Assembly (NCBI RefSeq): GCF_001311865.1
Contig: NZ_BBCD01000001.1
Span: 207,006-271,005, forward strand
Direction of reading: 5' to 3'
Source: Piscibacillus salipiscarius JCM 13188
GTDB taxonomy: Bacteria > Bacillota > Bacilli > Bacillales > Alkalibacillaceae
Length of the DNA: 64,000 nt
The position numbers and the translations under genes were made by a program. This document shows, piece by piece, positions 1-11,054 of this stretch; the stretch's first letter is position 1, and each line of letters begins with the position of its first letter. The notes below the pieces were generated by a model. The model had not been told where the DNA came from, searched no databases, and saw only the letters and a list, made by a program, of their open reading frames with translations.

Positions 1-1673
1 AAGCGAATGGCATCACTTTCGCAGTTTGGACAAATCTGTGGCATCGGTCTTTCATCATTACAATAGTGGCACTTAAGCTTATGCTGTTTACTATGATAGG
101 TCATAGAAATATCACAGTGATCACATGATATTGTTTCTCCACACTCACGGCACATAACAAACGTTGAATACCCACGTCTGTTTAACATTAATACTACTTG
201 TTCTTTACGTTCTATTCGTTCATTGATTTTATCAGTTAATGTTTCTGAAAACATTGACCGATTACCTTGCAATAGCTCTTGTCTCATATCTACAATTTCA
301 ACTTCTGGCATAGCCTGCTCATTTACTCGTTCAGTTAGCTCAAGCAAGTGATAGACACCCTTTAATGCCCTAGCATACGACTCCAAAGTAGGTGTTGCAC
401 TACCTAAAACGACTGGACAATGGTGATCTGAAGCACGTTTTTTTAGCTACTTCACGAGCGTGATATTTTGGGTAATCTTCTTGTTTATAGGTTTGTTCAT
501 GCTCTTCATCTATAATGATAATACCTAAGTGTTCAAAAGGTGCAAAGATCGCAGACCTTGCACCAACAACTACGCGTACTTCTTTTCGGTGAATCTTTCT
601 CCATTCATCATATTTTTCACCTTGAGATAACCCACTATGTAATACGGCAACATCAGATCCAAATCTAGCTTTAAACCTTGATACCATTTGTGGGGTAAGA
701 GCAATTTCTGGAACTAAAACAATGGCTTCTTTACCTAGATCTAAAACACGCTGAATGGACTGCAGGTAAATCTCTGTTTTACCACTACCTGTTACTCCAT
801 GAAGTAAGAAGGTCTGATAATATGTTTCGTTTATCGAATCTAATATAGGTTCAATAGCCTTTTGTTGTAACTCGGTTAATGATAATGGCTTAGTCGATTG
901 ATGCTCTTTTGTCTCAAAAGGATCCCGGTATACCTCCTGCTTCACCATTGTCAGTAACCCTTTTTTCACTAGTGAATCTATTGGACCTTTTGTGGTATTA
1001 AGCTCCTCTGTTAATTCTTTTAACAAAATAGGTTCATCTTGGTGAAGCATATAGGTTAAGACTTCCCGCTGTTTTTTAGCGTTTAAACTCAAATGTTCAA
1101 GTTCCTCTAATATGTTTACATCATCAACTGCTTTTTTGACTGCTGTATACGTTTTAACACGATTTTTCCCTTTAACAACGTACTTAATATCTATAAGTTG
1201 ACCCTTTATGTATTGTTTTACTTGTGAATCCGTAAGGCCTGCTTCTGATAAATCATTAAAAGGGAATACTTCTCTACCCCCGGCTGCTTTCTGCAAAGAA
1301 GCTGGCAGGGAATCCATCTCGTCCAACAGCCATACTTCTTTATCATACGACGCTTTGAAAACAGCAGGAAGCATAGCTTGAAGTGCAGAAATTCTAAAGC
1401 ATAACGTTTCCTGTCTTAGCCAAGAAGATAAGTTATTAATTCCTTAGTTAAAATAGGCGTGTAATCCATGACCTCTTGAATGGGTTTTAATTGATCAAAT
1501 TCACTGTGATTTGTTAAACCTACTACAAATCCCATGACCTTTCTAGGTCCCAGAGGTACGATCACGCGGATACCTGCTTGTACAATATCTTGAAAATGTT
1601 CTGGAATTTCGTAATCTAATGCAGAATCGATTGGTGATGCAGCTACATCCACTACAACTTTAGCGATTTTCAA
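1..1673 (-). CDS. priA: Primosomal replication-restart helicase PriA (partial, C-terminus beyond the window)
   Basis: PriA is a 3'-5' DNA helicase that reloads the replisome at stalled forks. The N-terminal DNA-binding domain is visible at 1420-1673. The Walker A motif (GVTGSGKTE) lies near 790, a DEEH box near 510, and paired zinc-binding cysteines (CxxC) lie between 1 and 170. The gene runs off the left edge, so about 550 of the usual 800 residues are present. The likely start is TTG at 1673, because GGGGGGA lies a few bases upstream and the protein then begins [10 protein letters not shown] as in the family. Frame breaks near 1400 and 435 separate fragments that are continuous in sequence identity. 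It follows coaBC with a short overlap, as in Bacillus subtilis. The identification is very secure; the start codon is moderately secure. Confidence 0.93.
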
Positions 1674-2873
1674 TGTGTTTCCCCCCGCCATATCTTTTAT
1701 AAAGATTTCAAATAAATTTCTTGCAACTTCTACTTTAGAATCCAAAGGAATGTCTTTTTCTAAACCATTTTTAGTCATAACATGTACTTCATTTTGATCA
1801 GATTTAAATCCTATATTTTATTGCCAACATCATTAATGACGATGGCATCTAGATTCTTTTATTTAATTTTTGCTTACCATACTCTTTTAGATTCTCCGTC
1901 TCAGCGGCGAATCCAACTAAATACTGTTGTTCTTTATGTTCACCTAAATATTTTAGGATATCTTTCGTTCTTTCAAGCTCTAAAACAAGTGGTCCATCTT
2001 GTTTTTTAAGTTTTTGTTTAGATACATGTTTTGGGCGATAATCTGCAACAGCTGCTGACTTAATCACGATGTCTTGATTCTGAAATCTAGTTGTCACCGC
2101 CTCGAACATTTCTTCAGATGTCGTCACTTCAATAAGCTCAATTCCCGAAGTCGTATCCAATTGTACAGGTCCTGAAACAAGCGTAACATTAGCTCCTAAT
2201 TCTTTTGCCACTTCAGCAAGAGCATACCCCATTTCCCGGAAGAATGGTTAGTAAAAAAACGAACAGGATCAATCGTTTCCTGAGTAGGTCCTCCTGTAAT
2301 TAAGACGTTTTACCTTTTAAAGGTTGCGCTCTTGTCTCATTTCGTTCAATCACTTCAATAATTTTCTCAGGTTCTTCTAGACGGCCTTTTCCAACATAAC
2401 CGCATGCTAAGTAACCGTCTCCAGGTTCTATAAAACGGTAACCGTACTTTTCTAGCGTTAACAAGTTATTTTTAACAGCTGGGTGTGCATACATATGTAC
2501 ATTCATTGCTGGTGCAATATATACTGGTGCAGTTGTTGCTAAAAGAGTCGTGGTGAGCATATCATCTGCTAGTCCATTTGCTAGGCGACCAAGTAAATGG
2601 GCTGTTGCTGGTGCTAAAATGACAAAATCTGCCCAGTCTGCTAAATCAATATGGGCTATTTTTTCAGGGTTCTTTTTCATCAAAAGCATCGGTATAGACT
2701 GGGTTTCGAGATAGCGCTTGGAATGTTAAAGGCTGTACAAATTCGGTTGCGCCTTCTGTCATGATCACTCTGACATCTGCTCCACTTTGTACAAGTTTAC
2801 TCGTCAATGCACAAGCTTTATATGCAGCAATCCCTCCTGAAACTCCTAGCAATACTTTTTTCCCGTTTAACAT
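1660..2873 (-). CDS. coaBC: Bifunctional CoaBC (phosphopantothenoylcysteine decarboxylase/synthetase), frameshifted
   Basis: CoaBC makes 4'-phosphopantetheine for coenzyme A: the CoaB half joins cysteine to phosphopantothenate and the FMN-dependent CoaC half decarboxylates the product. The N-terminal flavoprotein half begins [20 protein letters not shown], with GGAGG eight bases upstream of the ATG at 2873. The synthetase half contains the GKMGYALAE and AAVADYRP motifs. At least five indels (near 2690, 2305, 2240, 1860 and 1810) split the frame. In the raw sequence a G6 run at 1681-1686 joins the end of coaBC in frame to priA. Restoring one G gives a TAA at 1660-1662 that overlaps the priA start, which I take as the true end. 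Confidence 0.93.
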
Positions 2874-2929
2874 AATATGGTCCTCCAATAATACGGTAAT
2901 ATTAATTACATTTTAACATGAACCGTTAT

Positions 2930-2962
2930 AAAAAAGAAAAACAACCTGAGTCAATCAGGTTG
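2930..2962 (-). terminator. Rho-independent terminator after rpoZ
   Basis: Read on the minus strand, the stem AACCTGA/TCAGGTT with a five-base loop is followed by GTTTTTCTTTTTT. It sits between the rpoZ stop (2984) and the coaBC start (2873), so it separates gmk-rpoZ from coaBC-priA or attenuates read-through. Confidence 0.75.
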
Positions 2963-2983
2963 TTCATCTTACCTTATTTTAAT

Positions 2984-3188
2984 TTAGACAACTTCTTCAT
3001 CAAGCGTTAATTTTTCATCCATAATCTCTTCAAGTGCTACACCAACATTTTTGAAGATTTAGTATCTTCTACTAACGCATGACCACCGTCTTCTTGCAGT
3101 TCTCTTGCTCGTTTTGCCGAGACAATGACTAAGGCATATTTAGAATTAATCTTCGTTAATAAGTTATCAACTGAAGGTTCTAAAATCA

Positions 3189-3189
<1 letters not shown>
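2984..3189 (-). CDS. rpoZ: RNA polymerase omega subunit, frameshifted
   Basis: Omega is the small RNA polymerase subunit that folds around the beta-prime C-terminus. The protein reads [20 protein letters not shown], continues through the SAKRAREL core and ends [15 protein letters not shown], about 68 residues, normal for Bacillaceae omega. The start is GTG at 3189, overlapping the gmk stop by one base (TAGTG), which suggests translational coupling. A single A is missing from an A-run near 3055, just after the DTKSSK segment, which is why no full-length frame is open. The order gmk-rpoZ-coaBC-priA is the standard Bacillus order. Confidence 0.92.
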
Positions 3190-4077
<888 letters not shown>

Positions 4078-4174
4078 TCCTCTACTCCCCTAACTATAAA
4101 TTTTACCATGTTTTTATTCTTATGTTATTTCCATAATTACTATTATAGTCTAAATATCATGAAAATCTCAAATA

Positions 4175-5053
4175 TTATTCAATATTTTGTACTTGTTCTT
4201 TAATTTTCTCTATTTCACTTTTCAATGCTACGACAATCTTACTAATTTGTACATTGTTAGATTTTGATCCGATAGTGTTCGTTTCTCTCAGTAATTCTTG
4301 TGCAATAAAATCGAGTCTTCTACCAATAGGTTGAGAGAGTCTCATGGCATCTTCAACTTGTTCAATATGTGATAATAAACGTGTTATTTCTTCAGTTATA
4401 TCAGCTTTATCGGCTAAAATAGCCACTTCTTGAACAATTCTTGATTCGTCGAAATGTACATCAGTTAAGTGTTCTTCAATTCTTTCCTTTATTTTAACTC
4501 GATATTCATTTTGAATCGTATTAATTTGCTCTTTTAACTGTAACGTAAGGCGTTTAACTTCATCTATTCTATTTAATACGTCTTTTTTTTAGAGTTTTTC
4601 CTTCTTCTTGTCTCATTAAATGTACTTTTTGTAAAACATTTTTCTAACACAGAAAGAACTTTTTCTTTTAAGTTTTCATCTAGATCCACTTCTTCATTTT
4701 CTATAAAAATTCCTTCTAACTGCAAGAGTTCCTCAATTTCAATATCACCCGAAACAGGTCGATTCTTTTTAATGCAATCTAAAGCGTTTAAATATTGATC
4801 AAGTAATTCCCAATTAACTTGAATAGACTTGGAACTAATTCCTTCACCTGTCATATTAATAAAAATTTCAGCCCGACCTCGGCTAAGATATTGGCGTACC
4901 TTTTTCTTCATTTCATCTTCAAGCACTAAAAATCACGAGCATTTTAAATGCACAATCTAAAAAGCGATGGTTAACTGTCTTTACTTCCATAGAAATGGTT
5001 GTTTGGTCTATTTTTTCTTGAACCTGTCCAAAACCAGTCATACTATTAACCAA
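4175..5053 (-). CDS. yloC: YicC/YloC-family endoribonuclease, frameshifted
   Basis: The product belongs to the YicC/YloC family, whose members act as endoribonucleases in RNA turnover. It opens VNSMTGFG, followed by the conserved VKTVNHRFLD segment, and ends in a helical C-terminal domain with the family motif QPIGRRLDFIAQELLRETNTIGSK. The likely start is TTG at 5053 preceded by AGGTGA; an ATG at 5041 gives MTGFG directly. Indels near 4935 and 4600 break it into three pieces totalling about 292 residues, normal for the family. It is divergent from rqcH across about 145 bases that must hold both promoters. Confidence 0.9.
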
Positions 5054-5198
5054 TTTCTTCACCTACTTCACGATATTAGCAAATCAGCTACATCATTATT
5101 GTTTCATGAAATGAAAGGATTTTTCAATAGTTTTCCGTAATGCCTAACGATTTAAATCTGTTTCGTGCTATACTATTCTTCGTATAGAGGTGATTATT

Positions 5199-6902
5199 AT
5201 GGCATTTGACGGAATTGTTACTCGAGCAGTCTCCCATGAATTAAACCAAGAACTGTCGAGCGGACGAATTACAAAAATTTATCAGCCTACAGATACAGAA
5301 TTAATTCTTACCATACGTCAAAACGGACAGAATAAGCAACTATTAATATCCATACATCCGAATTATGCAAGAGTCCATTTGACTGATGAAAAATTTAATA
5401 ACCCTAAAGAACCCCCAATGTATTGTATGGTGCTTAGAAAACATCTAGGTGCTGGCTTTATTGAATCCATAGAACAGGTTGAACTTGAGAGAATTATTCA
5501 TATTACTGTTCGAAGTAAGGATGAAATCGGTGATGAAAAGAAAAAGAAATTAATTATTGAAATAATGGGTAAGCATTCGAACGTGATTCTAATAGATCCA
5601 GAAAGAAACATGATTTTAGATAGCTTTAAACATATTAGTTCACTTCAAAATCGACACCGTTCAATATTACCTGGACAGACATATGTTGCGCCTCCTGAAC
5701 AAGGGAAGTTAAATCCTCTTGATTTAGATAGTAATGCATTTGTAAGAAAATTAGACTTTAACCAAGGCCGTATGGACAGACAAATACTTAATTTACTTAT
5801 GGGCTTATCTCCAGCAGTTTCTAAGGCTTTAGAGGAAAAGACTTATTTAGGACGCAATGAACAGTATGAACAGATCTTTAATGATTTCAAAACAAACCTT
5901 GAGGATCATGAATATCAACCGTTTATCTTAAACGGCCCAAAGGATGATTTTCATGTTCTCGATTTAATTGGTTCATCAAAATTTAAAACATATTTTGAAC
6001 GTACTAGCGACATGCTTAATGAGTTTTATAAAGGGAAAGCTGAGCGTGACCGCGTAAAAGGAATGACGCATGACCTTATGCGTTTTATAAAAAATGAGCG
6101 CGATAAAAATGAACGTAAAATCAAAAAACACGAAAAAACATTGAAGAAAGCTGAGAAAGCTGATGACTACCAAAAGAAAGGTGAGCTTTTAACGGCTCAC
6201 ATGCACATGGTGAAACCGGGTGATGAATCAGTTACCGTTGTTGATTATTATGACCCTGAACAAAATGAAATGACGATCGAACTTAATCCAAATAAAACAC
6301 CGAGTCAAAATGCTCAGCATTATTTTAAAAACTATCAAAAGCTTAAAAAAATCAAAAGAAATTGTATTAGTTGAAATAGAAAAAGCCAAAGAAGAAATTG
6401 ATTATTTTTCACGCCTTATTCAGCAGTTAGAACAAGCACGAGAAGAGGATATCGAAGACATTCGTGAAGAGCTTCAGGAGCAAGGCTACCTGAAACGAAA
6501 ATCATCTTCTAAAAAGAAGAAGAAAAAGATGTTACAACCTGATTATTATCATGCAAATGATGGTACTGACATTGTTGTTGGGCGTAATAACAAACAAAAC
6601 GAGTATGTAACAAACAGACTGGCGAATAAAATGATCTTTGGTTACACACCAAAGATATTCCAGGCTCCCATGTCATCATTCGTTCAAATGACCCAAGTGA
6701 AGAAACGATTATGGAAGCAGCTAATATAGCCGCCTTTTACAGTAAAGCCAAACTATCATCCTCAGTACCAGTTGATTATACCCTAGTTAAACACGTTAAA
6801 AAACCAAACGGTGCTAAACCTGGCTATGTTATTTATGACAATCAGCAAACCATATACGTTACGCCAGATGAGCAGTTTGTTAAACAATTAAAGAAAGATT
6901 AG
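5199..6902 (+). CDS. rqcH: Ribosome quality-control factor RqcH (NFACT family), frameshifted
   Basis: RqcH binds split 50S subunits carrying stalled nascent chains and recruits tRNA-Ala to add alanine tails that mark them for degradation. The NFACT-N domain starts [19 protein letters not shown]; a long charged coiled coil follows around 6050-6180; the C-terminal NFACT-R region with [11 protein letters not shown] and the [13 protein letters not shown] end are all recognisable. Homologues were formerly called FbpA or YloA and annotated as fibronectin-binding. ATG at 5199 is the better start because AGAGGTGA directly precedes it. Indels near 6345 and 6690 split the frame. Total of about 567 residues fits the family. 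Confidence 0.93.
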
Positions 6903-6907
6903 ATTAG

Positions 6908-6938
6908 GAACCTGAACGCGGTGTTCAGGTTCTTTTTT
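6908..6938 (+). terminator. Rho-independent terminator of rqcH
   Basis: The perfect ten-base stem GAACCTGAAC/GTTCAGGTTC with a five-base loop is followed by a T6 run, six bases after the rqcH stop codon. Confidence 0.92.
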
Positions 6939-6956
6939 ACGCTTATTTATTTAAAT

Positions 6957-7013
6957 TTACACCTATAGAAATCAAACTTACGCCCATAGAAGATCAGATT
7001 ATATACCTATATT
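6957..7013. repeat. Three imperfect 21-base direct repeats
   Basis: Three units start at 6957, 6978 and 6999, each built around a core like TTACACCTATAGAA, TTACGCCCATAGAA and TTATATACCTATATT. The spacing is exactly 21 bases, two helical turns, so a protein could contact all three on one DNA face. The rest of the 300-base gap (6939-7209) shows no gene, only the promoter at 7161-7188. Confidence 0.4.
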
Positions 7014-7160
7014 AAAAATTTTGCGAAAGATGGCCACTCCTATAGGATTAGCGCTTGATGAAAATCACGCCTAGCGAATAGAAGTAGTTTAAGAAAGTTG
7101 AGACTGTTTCCAAGAAAAGCGTCAACAGCAGCAATTAATACTGCAAAACAATTATTTTTA

Positions 7161-7188
7161 TTGAAAAACAATAAATTTATAGTAAAAT
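7161..7188 (+). promoter_or_regulatory. Sigma-A-type promoter of the exported-protein pair
   Basis: A -35 box TTGAAA (7161-7166), a 16-base spacer and a -10 box TAAAAT (7183-7188) lie 21 bases before the lipoprotein start. The flanking DNA is very AT-rich. This is inferred from consensus only. Confidence 0.6.
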
Positions 7189-7209
7189 ATAAAAAAGGGG
7201 GATAATTAA

Positions 7210-7596
7210 ATGAAATGCTTATCCATAATGACGATCATCACTCTACTTTTAATTACACAAGGATGCTCTAACCAAGCTGAGTCATTACCTGAACCTGAGG
7301 CCACTATTCAAGTGCAAAATGATTCTACATTACAATTTAACCGAGTCGAAATGAAACTGTATCAAGAAGATCACTTTGTAGCTGGTCAAAATGGTATGTA
7401 TGCGGATGGTTCTATTATCAGTAACGGTGATACATTAAGGTTTGAATATTTTGAAGAAGACCCAATTAAATTTAACGCTGAAACAAAAATTGAGTTAACA
7501 CTTTATAATGATAAACAAATAGTAGATCAGCGAAATTACAATATAAACTTTAATCAATCAAAAGAAATTAACTTAGAGGTTAAAGATGAAGGTTAG
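7210..7596 (+). CDS. Putative small lipoprotein of unknown function
   Basis: I do not recognise a family. The 128-residue product has a short charged start, a hydrophobic stretch (IMTIITLLLI) and a lipobox-like TQGC with the cysteine at residue 19, so it is probably a membrane-anchored lipoprotein. The mature part is acidic and rich in beta-type, Asn/Gln-containing segments (VQNDSTLQFNRVEMKLYQ, KIELTLYNDKQIVDQRNY), consistent with an immunoglobulin-like or other beta-sandwich domain, which is inference. The start has AAAGGGGG eight bases upstream. Its 3' end overlaps the next gene by 11 bases, so the two are probably co-translated. The pair has no counterpart in this position in Bacillus subtilis. 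Confidence 0.7.
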   Translation: MKCLSIMTIITLLLITQGCSNQAESLPEPEATIQVQNDSTLQFNRVEMKLYQEDHFVAGQNGMYADGSIISNGDTLRFEYFEEDPIKFNAETKIELTLYNDKQIVDQRNYNINFNQSKEINLEVKDEG

Positions 7597-8125
7597 GAAA
7601 CGAAATATAATATTAATTTCAACATTACTTGGTTTCTTATTATTTCCGAGTATTACTCAAAACGATTACCTACAAGAGGTTAGTACTACTGTCCTTTCTA
7701 GTGAAAACGTTGAATCTATTACACTATATTCGACCGAGAGTGATGTGCTGAGGATTTTTGGCAAGCCCGAAAAAATCCATAAAACAAAGAATCCAATCTC
7801 TAGTTATTATAAGTATGCCGGGTTGGAAATAGGTATCAATAACCAACAGGTATTTCGTTATATTATTACCGATAATTATACTACTCAGCATGGAATTAAG
7901 GTTGGAGATTCTAAAGAACATGTTATTGACATTTATGGTAACAATTATTATAAAAAAACAGAATCCGGGAGTTTTATCATGGGCTATATTGATTATGAAA
8001 ATAATATAATTCTTGAAATTGCCCTAAATAAAGATTGTGTGATCGGTATGTTAATTAAAAAAGTAGTTCAAACTAGAAACTTGAACTACCTAAAACACTT
8101 AAAGATTATTACGCCATTCTATTAA
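7586..8125 (+). CDS. Putative exported protein with two BamE-like repeats
   Basis: I do not recognise the gene. The 179-residue product begins with a basic segment and one hydrophobic stretch (NIILISTLLGFLLF) that serves as a signal peptide or anchor. Two similar halves follow: SDVLRIFGKPEKI...YYKYAGLEIGI and EHVIDIYGNNYYK...YIDYENNIILEIAL. The pattern (short helix ending in GKP or YGN, then two or three strands) resembles the SmpA/BamE-like fold, which is inference. It overlaps the lipoprotein gene by 11 bases. The last 20 codons run through the pyr operon terminator and overlap the end of pyrE, so the true C-terminus may be shifted by an indel near the A-run at 8057-8062. Confidence 0.65.
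   Translation: MKVRKRNIILISTLLGFLLFPSITQNDYLQEVSTTVLSSENVESITLYSTESDVLRIFGKPEKIHKTKNPISSYYKYAGLEIGINNQQVFRYIITDNYTTQHGIKVGDSKEHVIDIYGNNYYKKTESGSFIMGYIDYENNIILEIALNKDCVIGMLIKKVVQTRNLNYLKHLKIITPFY
8055..8089 (-). terminator. Terminator of the pyr operon
   Basis: On the minus strand the nine-base stem GTAGTTCAA/TTGAACTAC with a nine-base loop is followed by TTTTTTAATTAA. It lies ten bases past the pyrE stop and inside the 3' part of the convergent plus-strand gene. Confidence 0.85.
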
Positions 8126-8700
8126 GGTGTTCATCTGGTTTGTATCAAAATCGCCGCTCTCTACAAGCTCATGGAGTAACGTATCAAATGTTAATAAACT
8201 ATAAGATTCATATCCATGTTCTTTCATATTTTTTTGACTCTTCATCAAGTTATATGAAAAATAGATAAAATACCTAATACCTCTCCTCCGGCTTCTTCAA
8301 CCGCATTAGCTGCTTTAATGGAACTTCCTCCAGTTGAGATTAAATCTTCAATAACAAGTACTCGCTCACCATTGCCTATTTGACCTTCAATCTGGTTGTT
8401 TAACCCGTGGCTTTTAGCTTTGTCGCGAACATAGACCATTGGAAGATCTAACTGATCAGCAATCCAAGCTGCGTGTGGAATTCCTGCTGTTGCACAACCG
8501 GCGATGACTTCAACCTCTTTAAAATTTGTCTTAATCTCTTGTAACATGGCTTCTATAACAGATTTCCTGACTTTTGGGAATGAAATAATTATTCGATTAT
8601 CACAATAGATCGGTGACTTGATTCCGGATGTCCAAGTAAAATAATTCTCTGGGTCTAACTTTATGGCACCAATATTAATTAGTTGTTTCGCTATACTCAT
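8099..8700 (-). CDS. pyrE: Orotate phosphoribosyltransferase, frameshifted
   Basis: PyrE transfers the phosphoribosyl group of PRPP to orotate to give OMP, the fifth step of UMP synthesis. The PRPP-binding loop [14 protein letters not shown] is intact, as are the orotate-contacting [17 protein letters not shown] region and RDKAKSHG. An indel near 8250 ends the frame early at LSIFHIT. In the restored frame the gene continues through [16 protein letters not shown] to the stop at 8099, giving about 200 residues as expected. The start overlaps the end of pyrF by 26 bases. It is the last gene of the operon, just before the terminator. Confidence 0.94.
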
Positions 8701-9386
8701 GATTCCACTCCTTTAATGCCCGCTTATACGCAGCTTTTGGGTTCTTTGATTGTGTAATACTCCTGCCCATAACGAGATGATCTGAAAACCTAGCTTGAGA
8801 TGGGGTTGCGATTCGCTTCTGATCATCTGCGTGATCATGTTTAAGGCGAATACCAGGGGTAACCGTTACAAATTCAGTCCCGCACAACTGTTTAATAAAC
8901 TTAGATTCCGCTACGGAGCATACGACTCCATTTACGCCAGCACGCTTAGCTAATTCTGCATAAGAAAGAACGACCTGTTCCATAGGCTCTTTAATTAATA
9001 GTTCGTTAGACAACATGAGATCATCCGTCGAGGTTAGTTGCGTGACTGCCAATAACAATGGAATTTTCGTCGCGCTCCCTTTCTCCAGACCTTTTTAGCT
9101 GCTTTCATCATGTCTAATCCGCCTGATGCGTGTATATTAACTATATCAACATCAAGGTGAGCTAAACTTTTCATGGCATGATAAACTGTATTCGGTATAT
9201 CGTGTAATTTTAAGTCTAGAAAAATAGAATGACCACGCTTCTTTAATTCTTGTATAAGTAGTGGCCCCTCACGATAGAATAGCTGCATACCAACTTTAAC
9301 AGGAGCTTCATTTAATTGATGCACATCGAGGAAATCTAATGCCTCTTTTTTAGTGTGAAAATCTAACGCGATATAGATGGAAGATT

Positions 9387-9390
<4 letters not shown>
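8675..9390 (-). CDS. pyrF: Orotidine-5'-phosphate decarboxylase, frameshifted
   Basis: PyrF decarboxylates OMP to UMP. The catalytic D-x-K-x-x-D motif is seen as [12 protein letters not shown], and the second half carries VTPGIR and VMGRSI, the phosphate-binding segments of the TIM barrel. An indel near 9085 divides the gene; the pieces add to about 238 residues, normal for Bacillus PyrF. The ATG overlaps the TGA of pyrD (ATGA), and its own 3' end overlaps pyrE by 26 bases. Confidence 0.95.

Positions 9391-11053
<1,663 letters not shown>

Positions 11054-11054
<1 letters not shown>

Noticed and set aside
1416..1778. A novel CoaB-PriA fusion protein
   Set aside because: Explained by a one-base error in the G-run at 1681-1686; both normal termini reappear on restoring it.
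5054..5198. Specific promoters in the yloC-rqcH divergent region
   Set aside because: A TATACT lies near 5170 but has no convincing -35 partner, and the minus-strand candidates have spacers over 20 bases.
5976..6173. Hydrophobic minus-strand frame inside rqcH
   Set aside because: It is the reverse reading of the charged lysine-rich coiled coil of RqcH, which yields Phe/Leu-rich shadows; no start signal.
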